This document shows positions 9,149-16,876 of a stretch of DNA of 34,879 bases, one piece after another. Each line of letters opens with the position of its first letter. Within the stretch, counting starts at the first letter, position 1. The notes beneath the pieces are model-generated. The model ran no database searches and was not told where the DNA came from. It saw only the letters and a list, made by a program, of their open reading frames with translations. Both the position numbers and the translations under genes were made by a program. This DNA comes from Nitriliruptoraceae bacterium (GTDB lineage: Bacteria; Actinomycetota; Nitriliruptoria; Nitriliruptorales; Nitriliruptoraceae): assembly GCA_003565155.1 (NCBI GenBank), contig PXDB01000018.1:1-34879 (forward strand). Direction: 5' to 3'.

Positions 9149-9361
9149 GTGGCAGAGAACGTGTACAAGGTCATCGAGCTGGTGGGCACGAGCACGGAGT
9201 CGTGGGAACGTGCGGCAGCCGCCGCCGTTGAGCGTGCGGACCAGTCGCTGCGCGACCTCAGGGTCGCGGAGATCAGCCAGTTGGACATGACGATCGAGGA
9301 CGGCCGGGTCGCGACGTACCGCGCCAAGGTCAAGGTGTCCTTCAAGTACGAGTCCGCCTGA
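9149..9361 (+). CDS. Dodecin family flavin-binding protein
   Basis: A 70-residue protein matching dodecin, a small dodecameric protein that stores or buffers flavins or CoA in the cytoplasm. The characteristic VYKVIELVGTS...SWE..A..AV..A...LR.L...E....D..I.DG.V..YR..V.VSF.Y pattern runs its full length. The GTG start at 9149 is preceded by GGGAGGGAG. It stands alone, with its own promoter-like sequence and a strong hairpin 40 bases after the stop. Confidence 0.93.
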   Translation: MAENVYKVIELVGTSTESWERAAAAAVERADQSLRDLRVAEISQLDMTIEDGRVATYRAKVKVSFKYESA

Positions 9362-9401
9362 GCCCGGCCCGCGCGGCGACCAGCGCCGTGCACGTCGACA
9401 C

Positions 9402-9432
9402 CCAGCGGCCCGGCCGATCGCCGGGCCGCTGG
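9402..9432 (+). terminator. Perfect 13-bp stem hairpin after dodecin
   Basis: CCAGCGGCCCGGC (9402-9414) and GCCGGGCCGCTGG (9420-9432) pair without mismatch around the five-base loop CGATC. It lies between the dodecin stop and the MarR promoter. There is no T tract, but the stability makes an intrinsic terminator the best reading. Confidence 0.65.
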
Positions 9433-9470
9433 CCGGCGTTGCCGCTCCCGCAGGGTGGCGTCGACGAGAG

Positions 9471-9485
9471 GTAGTTGCTGACTAC
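9471..9485. promoter_or_regulatory. Putative MarR operator dyad
   Basis: GTAGT (9471-9475) and ACTAC (9481-9485) form a perfect inverted repeat with a 5-base centre. It overlaps the -35 element of the MarR promoter. Because MarR regulators commonly repress their own operon, this is the likely autoregulatory site. Confidence 0.5.
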
Positions 9486-9503
9486 AACCAACCCTCCTAC
9501 CGT
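9475..9503 (+). promoter_or_regulatory. Promoter giving a leaderless marR-exporter transcript
   Basis: TTGCTG (9475-9480), a 17-base spacer and TACCGT (9498-9503) form a promoter whose expected start point falls at the ATG at 9510. No ribosome binding site precedes that ATG apart from a short G run. The operon is therefore probably translated from a leaderless mRNA, which is common in actinobacteria. Confidence 0.5.
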
Positions 9504-9509
9504 GGGGGC

Positions 9510-9968
9510 ATGGCCGACGAGCACACACCCCACGCGGACCTCGAGCGTGCCCTGACACGGTTGGTCCGGCGGGCGTTCCTGCCGACGGCGGGCGCACGGT
9601 CGCGGGCGCACGCCGGCGTCGACCTGGAGCGCGCGGCTTACACCACCCTGGTCCGCATCGCGCACCTCGACGGCGCGCGGCTGTCCGACATCGCGGCCGG
9701 GATGGGGCTGGAGGTCTCCACCGTCAGCCGGCACGTCAAGCGGCTGGTTGCCGACGGCTACGTCGAGGTGGCAGCGGACCCGCAGGACGCCCGGGCACGC
9801 CGCTACTCCCCCACGGCCGACGGCCGTGACGCCCTCGCGCGCATCCGCGACGCCCGCCGTGCGCGCCTCGCTGCGCTGCTCCACGACTGGCAGGACGAGG
9901 AACTGCGCGATCTGGCCAGCAAGCTCGGCCGCTTGGTCGACGCCCTCGAGGCGGAGGAACGGGCGTGA
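9510..9968 (+). CDS. MarR family transcriptional regulator
   Basis: A 152-residue DNA-binding repressor. The winged helix-turn-helix is clear: LVRIAHLDGARLSDIAAGMG, LEVSTVSRHVKRLVADGYVE, then the wing with DPQDARARRYSPTADGRDAL. The ends form the helical dimer interface. MarR proteins typically bind small phenolic or lipophilic ligands and release DNA. The stop overlaps the exporter's start by four bases (GTGA), so the two proteins are translationally coupled, and the most likely target is its own promoter through the dyad at 9471-9485. Confidence 0.93.
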   Translation: MADEHTPHADLERALTRLVRRAFLPTAGARSRAHAGVDLERAAYTTLVRIAHLDGARLSDIAAGMGLEVSTVSRHVKRLVADGYVEVAADPQDARARRYSPTADGRDALARIRDARRARLAALLHDWQDEELRDLASKLGRLVDALEAEERA

Positions 9969-11560
9969 GCCCGGACCACGCAGACCGCGGACACCCCGAC
10001 GGCAGCACGCAACCTCCCGGGGGCGATGGGGCCTCGGACAGCGCACCGCCCCTGACCCACCGCCAGATCCTGACGGTGCTCGGTGGACTGCTGACCGGCA
10101 TGTTCCTCGTCGCCGTGAGCCAGACCAGCGTGACCACCGCGCTGCCCACGATCGCCGGGGAGCTCGGTGGCATCGAGCTGATCGCCTGGATCGTGACCGC
10201 CTACCTGCTCGCGGCCACCGCGGCCACGCCGCTGTTCGGTCGGCTGTCGGATCTGTACGGCCGCCGACGCGTCTTCCAGGTCGCGATCGTCATCTTCCTC
10301 GTCGGCTCCGTGCTGTGCGCCTTGGCGCCGAACATGGCGTCCCTGATCGCCGCACGAGCGGTCCAGGGCGTGGGTGGTGGGGGCGTGATGGCCCTGACCA
10401 TGACCATCATCGGGGACCTGCTGTCACCGCGGGAGCGCGGGCGCTACCAGGGCTACATCGGAGCGGTGTTCGGCTTCGCCTCCGTGACGGGACCGTTGGC
10501 CGGTGGCTTCCTCGTCGACCACATCCACTGGCGGTGGGTGTTCTGGATCAACCTGCCCATCGGCATCGCGTCACTGGTGGTGACCTCCCGCGTGCTCCGA
10601 CTGCCGCACCGGCGGGTGGAGCAGCGCCTGGATCTGCTCGGCGCCGGCCTCATGGTCACGAGCATCACCGCGCTGCTGCTGGTGACCGCATGGGGCGGCA
10701 GCACCTACCCATGGCGCTCCCCGGAGATCGCCGCGCTGACGGTGGGAGGTCTCCTGCTCGGCCTGCTGTTCGTGCGACGCCAACGCACCGCCGCGCAGCC
10801 CATCATCCCGCTGCGGCTGTTCGCGTCGCGCACCTTCGGCCTGGTCACCGCGTCCGGCCTGCTGGTCGGCGCCGCGATGTTCGGCTCCATCGTCTTCCTC
10901 CCCGTGTTCTTCCAGCTGGTGACCGGCGCCACCGCCACCCAGGCCGGCCTGCTCCTCATGCCCCTCATGGGTGGCGTCATCGTGTCCTCCACCCTCTCGG
11001 GTCGGATCATCACGCGGACGGGGCGGTACAAGGCGCACCCGATCACCGGCACGATGCTGGTCGCGCTCGCTCTGCTGCTGCTGGCCACGATGGACACCAC
11101 GACCTCCCGCGTGGAGGCGGGCGCCTTCACCGCGGTGCTCGGCGTCGGACTCGGCATGGTCATGCAGAACCTCGTGCTGATCGCCCAGAACGACGTCCCC
11201 GCGGCCGACCTCGGCGCGGCGACCGCCACCGTGGGCTTCTCCCGCACCCTCGGGGGCTCGATCGGCAGCGCACTGCTCGGCGCGGTGATGGCCGCGGGGC
11301 TGTCCACACGCCTCGCCGGGCTCGCTGCGGGCCTGCCCGATGACGTTGACCTCGACCCCGCGGCCGTGCAGGGCAGCCCGGAGACCATCCTCGCCCTGGA
11401 TCCGGTGGTCCGCGACGCGGTGGTGGAGGCCTTCTCCGGCGCGCTGTCCACCACCTTCCTGGTCGCGGTCCCGCTGGCCGTGCTGGCGTCCGCGCTGCTG
11501 AGCGCACTGCCCGTCCAGACGCTGCGCGAGACCCGGCACGTCGGCGGCGGGCCGCACTGA
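9965..11560 (+). CDS. MFS drug exporter, DHA2 (EmrB/QacA) family
   Basis: A 531-residue proton-driven efflux pump of the inner membrane with about 14 hydrophobic helices. Visible signatures are the first helix with SQTSVTTALPTIAGELGG, motif A in loop 2-3 (LFGRLSDLYGRRRVF), and motif C-like glycine-rich segment GFASVTGPLAGGFLVD in helix 5, followed by HWRWVFWINLPIG, which is diagnostic of DHA2. The GTG start overlaps the marR stop. Substrates are probably hydrophobic drugs or metabolites sensed by the MarR protein; this is inferred from the pairing only. Confidence 0.93.
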   Translation: MSPDHADRGHPDGSTQPPGGDGASDSAPPLTHRQILTVLGGLLTGMFLVAVSQTSVTTALPTIAGELGGIELIAWIVTAYLLAATAATPLFGRLSDLYGRRRVFQVAIVIFLVGSVLCALAPNMASLIAARAVQGVGGGGVMALTMTIIGDLLSPRERGRYQGYIGAVFGFASVTGPLAGGFLVDHIHWRWVFWINLPIGIASLVVTSRVLRLPHRRVEQRLDLLGAGLMVTSITALLLVTAWGGSTYPWRSPEIAALTVGGLLLGLLFVRRQRTAAQPIIPLRLFASRTFGLVTASGLLVGAAMFGSIVFLPVFFQLVTGATATQAGLLLMPLMGGVIVSSTLSGRIITRTGRYKAHPITGTMLVALALLLLATMDTTTSRVEAGAFTAVLGVGLGMVMQNLVLIAQNDVPAADLGAATATVGFSRTLGGSIGSALLGAVMAAGLSTRLAGLAAGLPDDVDLDPAAVQGSPETILALDPVVRDAVVEAFSGALSTTFLVAVPLAVLASALLSALPVQTLRETRHVGGGPH

Positions 11561-11656
11561 CACCCCGCCGGCCCGGGACGTGCGATGCTCCCCGGCAGGT
11601 CGGCTGCTCGAGTGGCGCCGATCGTCGCGCGGACGGAGCATGAGCGAGGCTGCACG

Positions 11657-12520
11657 ATGGACGACAGCACCCCCGAGGTCAGCGGCAGCACCGAGGAGAC
11701 CTGGTGGCGCCGACGCCGGGATGCGGCGGCCTTCGACCGGGCGAAGGCGACCCTGCGCACCCCGATGACCGTGCTCGCCCTGGTCTTCACCGCCGGGCTC
11801 GTGCTCGATGTCAGCCAGGAACTGCCCCCGCGTGCCTCGACGGCCGTGACGGTGAGCAACGTCGTGGTCTGGGCGGCCTTCGCGGCCGAGTACCTGTGGC
11901 TGCTCCGGCTGGCGCCCGACCGTGGCCGGTACGTGCGGACCCACCTGCTGGACCTGGTGATCGTGCTCCTGCCGATGCTGCGACCGCTGCGCGCGCTGCG
12001 GGTGCTGCGCGTCGTTGCCGTCGTCGTACGCGCGTGGCACCAGGTGTTCTCGGTGCTGCGCCACCGGGGGCTGGGCAAGATCATCGCTGCCGTCGTCGCA
12101 CTGATGATCGTCGGCGGCGTGCTCACCTTCGCGCTGGAGCCCGACACCTTCACCACCGTCGGCAACGCCGTCTGGTGGGTGCTGGTCACCTCGACGACCG
12201 TGGGGTACGGGGACTTCGCACCGGTCGGCGCACCGGCCCGCGCCATGGCCGTGCTGGTGATGTTCCTGGGCATCGGGCTCGTCGGCGTGATCACGGCCAG
12301 CATCGTCGACTTCATGACGGAGGAGGGGCTGACCAGGGACCCGGCGTCACCTGGCGATGGGACGGCCGCCACCCCGCCGACCGCCGGGACCGCGCCGGCC
12401 TGCGCGGCCTGCGAGGAGTCCGCGGCACGGCTCCGGACCGTGGAGGCACGGCTCGACGAGGTGCTCCGACGGCTCGGCGACGCGCACGTGCCCCCCGGGC
12501 CCGACGCAGCTCCGATGTGA
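11657..12520 (+). CDS. Six-helix potassium channel (voltage-gated-like)
   Basis: A 287-residue ion channel subunit. The pore helix and selectivity filter are WWVLVTSTTVGYGD (TVGYGD at 181-186), flanked by two hydrophobic helices (about 142-160 and 195-220). Four further segments precede the pore, and the fourth carries regularly spaced arginines, RPLRALRVLRVV, like an S4 voltage sensor. The C-terminus (CAACEESAARLRTVEARLDEVLRRLG) is a short coiled coil that may aid tetramer assembly and includes a CAAC motif. ATG at 11657 is chosen as the first start just before the conserved region, with CGAGG seven bases upstream; an upstream start at 11585 is possible but poorly supported. Confidence 0.88.
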   Translation: MDDSTPEVSGSTEETWWRRRRDAAAFDRAKATLRTPMTVLALVFTAGLVLDVSQELPPRASTAVTVSNVVVWAAFAAEYLWLLRLAPDRGRYVRTHLLDLVIVLLPMLRPLRALRVLRVVAVVVRAWHQVFSVLRHRGLGKIIAAVVALMIVGGVLTFALEPDTFTTVGNAVWWVLVTSTTVGYGDFAPVGAPARAMAVLVMFLGIGLVGVITASIVDFMTEEGLTRDPASPGDGTAATPPTAGTAPACAACEESAARLRTVEARLDEVLRRLGDAHVPPGPDAAPM

Positions 12521-12569
12521 GCACCCGCCTTTCGGCATCGTCGCACGACAGTGGTGCGGGCGCACGACG

Positions 12570-12600
12570 ACTCTGCGTCAGTTCAATATTGACGCAGAGT
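12570..12600. promoter_or_regulatory. Perfect 11-bp inverted repeat with AT-rich centre, upstream of MEDS gene
   Basis: ACTCTGCGTCA (12570-12580) and TGACGCAGAGT (12590-12600) are exact inverted repeats separated by nine bases. The centre also holds a second, overlapping palindrome, TCAATATTGA (12583-12592), which is strikingly AT-rich here. TTGACG (12589-12594) inside the right arm could be a -35 box, with TGGCAT 17 bases on as a weak -10. It lies 50 bases after the channel stop and 65 before the MEDS start. Operator is favoured; a terminator for the channel gene is the alternative. Confidence 0.6.
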
Positions 12601-12664
12601 GATTCCACGTCTGGCATGGTCACCGTCGAACGGACCGGAGGCCACACCGACCGGAGGACACGCG

Positions 12665-13333
12665 GTGTCACAGCCCGCCCCGCAGGGCGTCGGTGCGCCG
12701 ACGCACCCGCACCACCAACCCGGGCGGCCGCGTTGCGACCATCTCGTCAGCTTCTACGAGGATGCGGACTTCCTCGCCGCAGCGGTGGGTCCCTTCCTCC
12801 TCGAGGGGCTCGAGCACGGCGAGACGGTCCTGGTGGTCGCACGCCCGGAGCACCGCGCGGCCTTCGCGAAGCAGCTGGTGGCCGCTGGCCACGACCTCGA
12901 CCGCAGCCGCCGCGAACAGCGGTACCGGGAGCTCGACGCCGCCAGCACCCTGGCCGAGCTGGCACCCGACGGTGCGCTCACCGCCGAGCGGTTCTCCGAG
13001 GGCATCGCCGGTGCGGTCACCGCCCTCGCGCAGGCCCCCGGGGGCTTCCGGGCGTACGGGGAGATGGTGGCGCTGCTCTGGGAGCGTGGCGCGCTCGCGC
13101 TGGCGCTGGAGCTCGAGGACCGGTGGAACGCGGCGCTGGCCGAGGTGACCTTCCCCATGTTCTGCGGCTACCCGCTCGCGGCCTTCGACACCCCGGAGAC
13201 CACCGCACGGTTCCACGACGTGTGCGCACGGCACACGCGGGTCACCACCAACAGCTACGGCGCGCTGCGCGGCGCCGACGCGGGCAACGTGGTCATGCTG
13301 CCGGTCAACGAACCTGGTGGCAGCCGCAGCTGA
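12665..13333 (+). CDS. MEDS-domain (DcmR-like sensory) protein
   Basis: A 222-residue soluble protein consisting almost entirely of a MEDS domain, the sensory module named after methanogen and methylotroph DcmR proteins. The match is HLVSFYEDADFLAAAVGPFLLEGL, then ETVLVVARPEHRAAF, then FRAYGEMVALLWERGALALALELEDRWN and FPMFCGYPLAAF. In other proteins this domain is joined to histidine kinases, sigma-factor regulators or helix-turn-helix domains; here it is alone, so it may act through a partner coded elsewhere. The GTG start has GGAGG seven bases upstream. Its promoter region carries the 31-bp palindrome. Confidence 0.85.
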   Translation: MSQPAPQGVGAPTHPHHQPGRPRCDHLVSFYEDADFLAAAVGPFLLEGLEHGETVLVVARPEHRAAFAKQLVAAGHDLDRSRREQRYRELDAASTLAELAPDGALTAERFSEGIAGAVTALAQAPGGFRAYGEMVALLWERGALALALELEDRWNAALAEVTFPMFCGYPLAAFDTPETTARFHDVCARHTRVTTNSYGALRGADAGNVVMLPVNEPGGSRS

Positions 13334-13346
13334 CCCCTACGCCGAC

Positions 13347-13366
13347 CCCGGGGCGCTCCCCCCGGG
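13347..13366. terminator. Hairpin between convergent MEDS and acyl-reductase genes
   Basis: CCCGGGG (13347-13353) pairs with CCCCGGG (13360-13366) across a six-base loop in the 72-base gap between converging stops. A second small stem, CCGC/GCGG, follows near 13375-13386. Probable bidirectional terminator. Confidence 0.4.
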
Positions 13367-13405
13367 CGCAGCACCGCCGACGGCGGCGACACGCCGGGCC
13401 GTGGG

Positions 13406-15466
13406 TCACCTCGCGCCCGCCAGCTCCGCTCTGCGGGCCAGGGCCAGCTCCCGGATCCGCGCGATGTCCTCGTCGGTGTAGATGCCGTTGACGCCGGAGA
13501 TGGTGGCCAGCTGCATCCCGTGCTTGAGACCGAGCTTGTAGATCTCCTTCACCTTCTCCCACTCGATCGCGCGGCCGACGGTGAAGGTCTCGTACCGCCC
13601 CTCCAGCGCCAGCACCACGGTCTCCGCCAGACAGGCGTAGGCGACCCCCGGCGGCAGGCCGATGCCCCGCATCTGCACGTCATCGCCGGGGAGCTGCACC
13701 TCACCGGACTCCACGACCAGGACGTCGGGACGCTTGGCCACATCCTCCGCGGACAGGTCGAGGGGCCGTGCCACGTCGGTGATGACGCACCCGGGCTTGA
13801 CCTGCATGATGTCGATGACCCGCTTGCCGGCACCGGAGGTCGCGGTCACGATCACGTCCATCTCGCCGAGGTGGCCGTCCGGGGTCGCGGCGACGTGGAT
13901 CTCCGCCCGCGGATCGTCCTTCTCGATGTCGCGCTTGAGCGCCAGCAGCTTCGCGGTCTCGGGAGAGACCAGGAACAGCTCGTCGCTGGAGAGGGCGAGG
14001 AGCCGCGCGCAGACCGACCCGATCGCACCCGTGGCACCGACGACCATCGCCTTGCCGGAGATCCGGCCCTGCTCGTCCACCTCGGCCAGCCCGAGCTTGA
14101 GCACGGCGTCACGCGCGGCCCACAGCGCACCGGACGCGCTGTAGCTGTTACCGGTGGTGATGGGCAGCGGCGCGCGGCGCGCCACCGTCACCCCCGCATC
14201 ACCGACCACCTTGGTGAAGGCGCCGAGCCCCATGATCTGGGCCCCGAGCTTGCGCGCGGTGTCGGCTGCGGCCAGCAGGCGGCCGTAGGTGAACTCCGGG
14301 CGGTGGGCCATCAGCTCCTTGGGGGTCCCCGCGACGGTGATCAACCACCCCTCCGCTTCGGCGCCGGTCGGCGAGGTGATCCCGGTGACGTGGCTGTAGG
14401 TGAAGGGCGGCAGGTAGGCCAGCGCCTTCTCCATGGCGTCCATCGCCGGTCCCGGCGCGTACTTGGCGACGGTGCCCAGCGGCTCGACGCTGCGGAAGTA
14501 CTCCTGGGACAGGGGGTGGATGACGAAGGCGAAGCGGCTCTTGCGCTTCGGCCCGTTCGGGTACAGCGTGCGCGCCTCGAGCCCGGCGGAGACGATCATC
14601 TCCAGCAGGTCGTCGTTGGTGAGCCCCTCCCCGCCGGTGGTCATGGCCACCATCATGGCTTCCATCACGCCGGCGTTGACGGTGACCTCGAAGGGCTGCG
14701 GGACGGTGTCGAGCACCATGTCGACACCCCGACTGCCCAGATCGGCCAGCCGCTCGTCGGAGATCGCCGAGCTGATCAGGGTCTTTCCCGCCAGGTCCTC
14801 CAGGCCGAACCCGATCAGCTCCTCGTAGGTCGCCACGACCACGTCGCAGTTGCGCGCCGCCTGACGGGCCAGGGCGTGGCTGAGCTTGTGGCCAGGCGTG
14901 GTGAACGGGCTCTTCACCGGGTCGGGCAACTGGCTGATGGGCCACGACGCCGCCTTCGCGGCGAGCCCGAGCAGCGGGTTGGCATCGAAGGTCGCCGGCA
15001 GATCGAAACGCAGGAGCGGGTCAGCGAACTCCAGGTTCTGGGTGAACTCCTTGAGCACCCGTGTGGTGCGGTCGTGGTTGACGCCGCCGAGGACCACGGT
15101 GCGGGCGTTGTTGAAGTAGCCCGGCATCTCGTTGTTGACCTGCCGGATCGCCCACTCCTGGAGCACATCGTGCAGGTTGTGGCCGTCGACGACCGGCACG
15201 TCGCCGGCGGCCGGGCGCAGGCGCTCGAGGACCTCGGGTTCGCCATCGAAGACCCCGACGGCCCGGGCCTCTCTGAGGCCGGTCAGGGCGATCACATCCG
15301 CTCTGGTCGCCCACGTGCGGATCAGCTCCTCCGCGGTGTCGGGATCACCATCGGCGCCGGCCCGCACCAGTCGGTACGGCCGACCCAGGAAGGTGACCTG
15401 CTGGTCGTAGTCCCGCTCCGAGGAGGAGAGGCTGACGTTGACGACGAGGCGGTGGGGTGTAGTCAT
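13406..15466 (-). CDS. Acyl-thioester (acyl-ACP reductase-like) dehydrogenase with long N-terminal domain
   Basis: A 686-residue oxidoreductase. The C-terminal half resembles cyanobacterial acyl-ACP reductase, which reduces acyl-ACP to fatty aldehyde through a cysteine thioester. Shared features are FTYGRLLAAADTARKLGAQIMGLGAFTKVVGD, the filter-like ITTGNSYSA, the dinucleotide fold VVGATGAIGSVCARLL (glycines at 477-483), and YACLAETVVLALEGRYE, where Cys612 matches the acyl-accepting cysteine in the cyanobacterial ACFAEA motif. About 330 N-terminal residues, with a second Rossmann-like stretch, have no counterpart in the roughly 340-residue cyanobacterial enzyme. It starts 31 bases after the SDR gene on the same strand. 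A role in aldehyde or alcohol formation from fatty acyl thioesters is inferred; annotation as another dehydrogenase is possible. Confidence 0.68.
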   Translation of the reverse strand: MTTPHRLVVNVSLSSSERDYDQQVTFLGRPYRLVRAGADGDPDTAEELIRTWATRADVIALTGLREARAVGVFDGEPEVLERLRPAAGDVPVVDGHNLHDVLQEWAIRQVNNEMPGYFNNARTVVLGGVNHDRTTRVLKEFTQNLEFADPLLRFDLPATFDANPLLGLAAKAASWPISQLPDPVKSPFTTPGHKLSHALARQAARNCDVVVATYEELIGFGLEDLAGKTLISSAISDERLADLGSRGVDMVLDTVPQPFEVTVNAGVMEAMMVAMTTGGEGLTNDDLLEMIVSAGLEARTLYPNGPKRKSRFAFVIHPLSQEYFRSVEPLGTVAKYAPGPAMDAMEKALAYLPPFTYSHVTGITSPTGAEAEGWLITVAGTPKELMAHRPEFTYGRLLAAADTARKLGAQIMGLGAFTKVVGDAGVTVARRAPLPITTGNSYSASGALWAARDAVLKLGLAEVDEQGRISGKAMVVGATGAIGSVCARLLALSSDELFLVSPETAKLLALKRDIEKDDPRAEIHVAATPDGHLGEMDVIVTATSGAGKRVIDIMQVKPGCVITDVARPLDLSAEDVAKRPDVLVVESGEVQLPGDDVQMRGIGLPPGVAYACLAETVVLALEGRYETFTVGRAIEWEKVKEIYKLGLKHGMQLATISGVNGIYTDEDIARIRELALARRAELAGAR

Positions 15467-15497
15467 CGGGATCCCTCGTTCCGGCGTGCGCTCGGGC

Positions 15498-16592
15498 TCA
15501 GACCATCGCTGCGGAGTCGATCTCCGGGTGGTCGTCCATGAACTGCAACAGCGTCGCCGCGTAGCTGTCGAAGGTGGGGCAGCTCACCCCGGTGTCGGCG
15601 AGGTCGGCGACCGTGTTGGTCGTGTCGTAGGTGGTGGGCATGTCGAAGTAGTCGAGGAACTCCGCGGGCAGGCCCAGCAGCCACTCGAGCCCCGGCACCC
15701 GGCGCACGATGAGACGGGTGGGGCCCAGGGGAACCGGCAGCCAGACCAGGCGCTTCCCGAGATGGTCCGCGAAGATCTCCGCGACCTGGCGGTTGGTGGG
15801 CGGCGACGGGTCGCTGAGGGCGTAGGTGCGGCCCTCGGAGCGTGGCAGCACGGACAGCTCGTCCATCGCCGCGATCACGAAATCGCGTGGCACCAGGGAC
15901 GCCTTGATGTCGGCGTTGATCGCCGGGAGGACGGCGACGGGCAGGGGCTGGCGGCGGAGGAACCGGGCGACGAAGTACGGCCCGTCGAACTTCTGCGTCT
16001 CGCCGGTCCGGGAGTCACCGACGACGATGCCGGGACGGTAGACCGTGGCCGGCAACCCCGCCTCCATCGCCTCGCGAACCAGTACCTCCGCAGCGAACTT
16101 GGTGGACTCGTAGTGGTTGTTGAAGCGCTGCCCGCGGTCCAGGTCCTCCTCGGTGAACACCCCGCGGTGCCGTCCACTGACGTAGCAGGTGCTGATGTAC
16201 TGCAGGCGGCGGAACGCGGGACGCTCCGCGCAGAACTCCAGGACCCGTGCCGTGCCGTCGACGTTGACGCGCTGGGCGACGCGCTTGGCCACCGTCAGGT
16301 CGTAGACGGCGGCGAGGTGCCACACCTCGCTGACCTGTTCCAGCAACGCCCGGTGGACCGGGTCGATGCCGAGGCCACGGCGGGTGATGTCGCCGGTGAC
16401 CAGCTCGGTCCGCCCGGCGATGTCGGGATGGGCCTCTTCGATGTCGGCCAACCGCTGTCGGGCGGTCCGCAGGTGCTGCGGTTGCACGACGCAGACGGCA
16501 CGAACCCCGTCCCGCTCCGGGCGTGCCAGCAGCCGCGGCAGCAAGGCGGAGCCGAGGAAACCGGGGAACCCGGTCATCAGCAGAGCGGTCAT
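15498..16592 (-). CDS. Extended SDR reductase (NAD-binding-4, fatty acyl reductase-like)
   Basis: A 364-residue NAD(P)-dependent reductase of the extended short-chain family closest to thioester-reductase and fatty acyl-CoA reductase domains. The cofactor motif GFPGFLG is at residues 8-14, NVDGTARVLEF follows, and the catalytic YESTK places Tyr161 and Lys165 in the active site. YRPGIVVGDSRTG is typical of the substrate side. ATG at 16592 is used because it follows a G-rich site and precedes the Rossmann strand directly; the frame is open further upstream but without support. It is followed after 31 bases by the acyl-reductase-like gene, so the two likely act in sequence, for example acyl thioester to aldehyde and aldehyde to alcohol. 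Confidence 0.85.
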   Translation of the reverse strand: MTALLMTGFPGFLGSALLPRLLARPERDGVRAVCVVQPQHLRTARQRLADIEEAHPDIAGRTELVTGDITRRGLGIDPVHRALLEQVSEVWHLAAVYDLTVAKRVAQRVNVDGTARVLEFCAERPAFRRLQYISTCYVSGRHRGVFTEEDLDRGQRFNNHYESTKFAAEVLVREAMEAGLPATVYRPGIVVGDSRTGETQKFDGPYFVARFLRRQPLPVAVLPAINADIKASLVPRDFVIAAMDELSVLPRSEGRTYALSDPSPPTNRQVAEIFADHLGKRLVWLPVPLGPTRLIVRRVPGLEWLLGLPAEFLDYFDMPTTYDTTNTVADLADTGVSCPTFDSYAATLLQFMDDHPEIDSAAMV

Positions 16593-16693
16593 CCCATCAC
16601 CCCCTGGGGCGTTCCATGGCGTGGATGCCCCGGCGCGTCGTGGTACGGGCGGTCGCAGCGGCGCGGCCGCCACCTTCACCCATCATGCCAGCG

Positions 16694-16701
16694 ACAGTCA
16701 A
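16694..16701 (-). promoter_or_regulatory. Half-site matching the MerR palindrome, upstream of SDR operon
   Basis: On the minus strand TTGACTGT occurs 102 bases before the SDR start. It is identical to one arm of the palindrome at 34595-34611, but the second arm is degenerate (4 of 8 match). TTGACT may simply be a -35 box; no convincing -10 follows. Confidence 0.2.
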
Positions 16702-16836
16702 CACCACCATGGGCCACCGCGACGGGACCGAGAGGCACACACTTCCCCGGCGAAGGTCCCGTCCGATCGGCACGACACCGCACCACGTTTGACGCCCGCG
16801 GCTCGCGCTGTTTCCGTGGAGGGGCTACGACAGCCA

Positions 16837-16876
16837 ACCGTTCCGACGGCCCCCCGCGGGGGAGGGAGACCGTTCC
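16837..16876 (+). promoter_or_regulatory. Palindrome and direct repeat at the ribosome binding site of the LiaF-like gene
   Basis: CCCCCGCGGGGG (16851-16862) is a perfect 12-bp palindrome whose right arm runs into the G-rich ribosome binding site. The octamer ACCGTTCC occurs on each side (16837-16844 and 16869-16876), the second copy ending at the ATG. TTGACG at 16789 could be the -35 of this gene. Base pairing could partly hide the ribosome binding site. Confidence 0.25.

Noticed and set aside
13520..15541. 673-codon open frame on the plus strand opposite the acyl-reductase gene
   Set aside because: It is an antisense shadow caused by high-GC codon bias; its translation is arginine-, histidine- and glycine-rich with no domain, and the minus-strand protein is clearly real.
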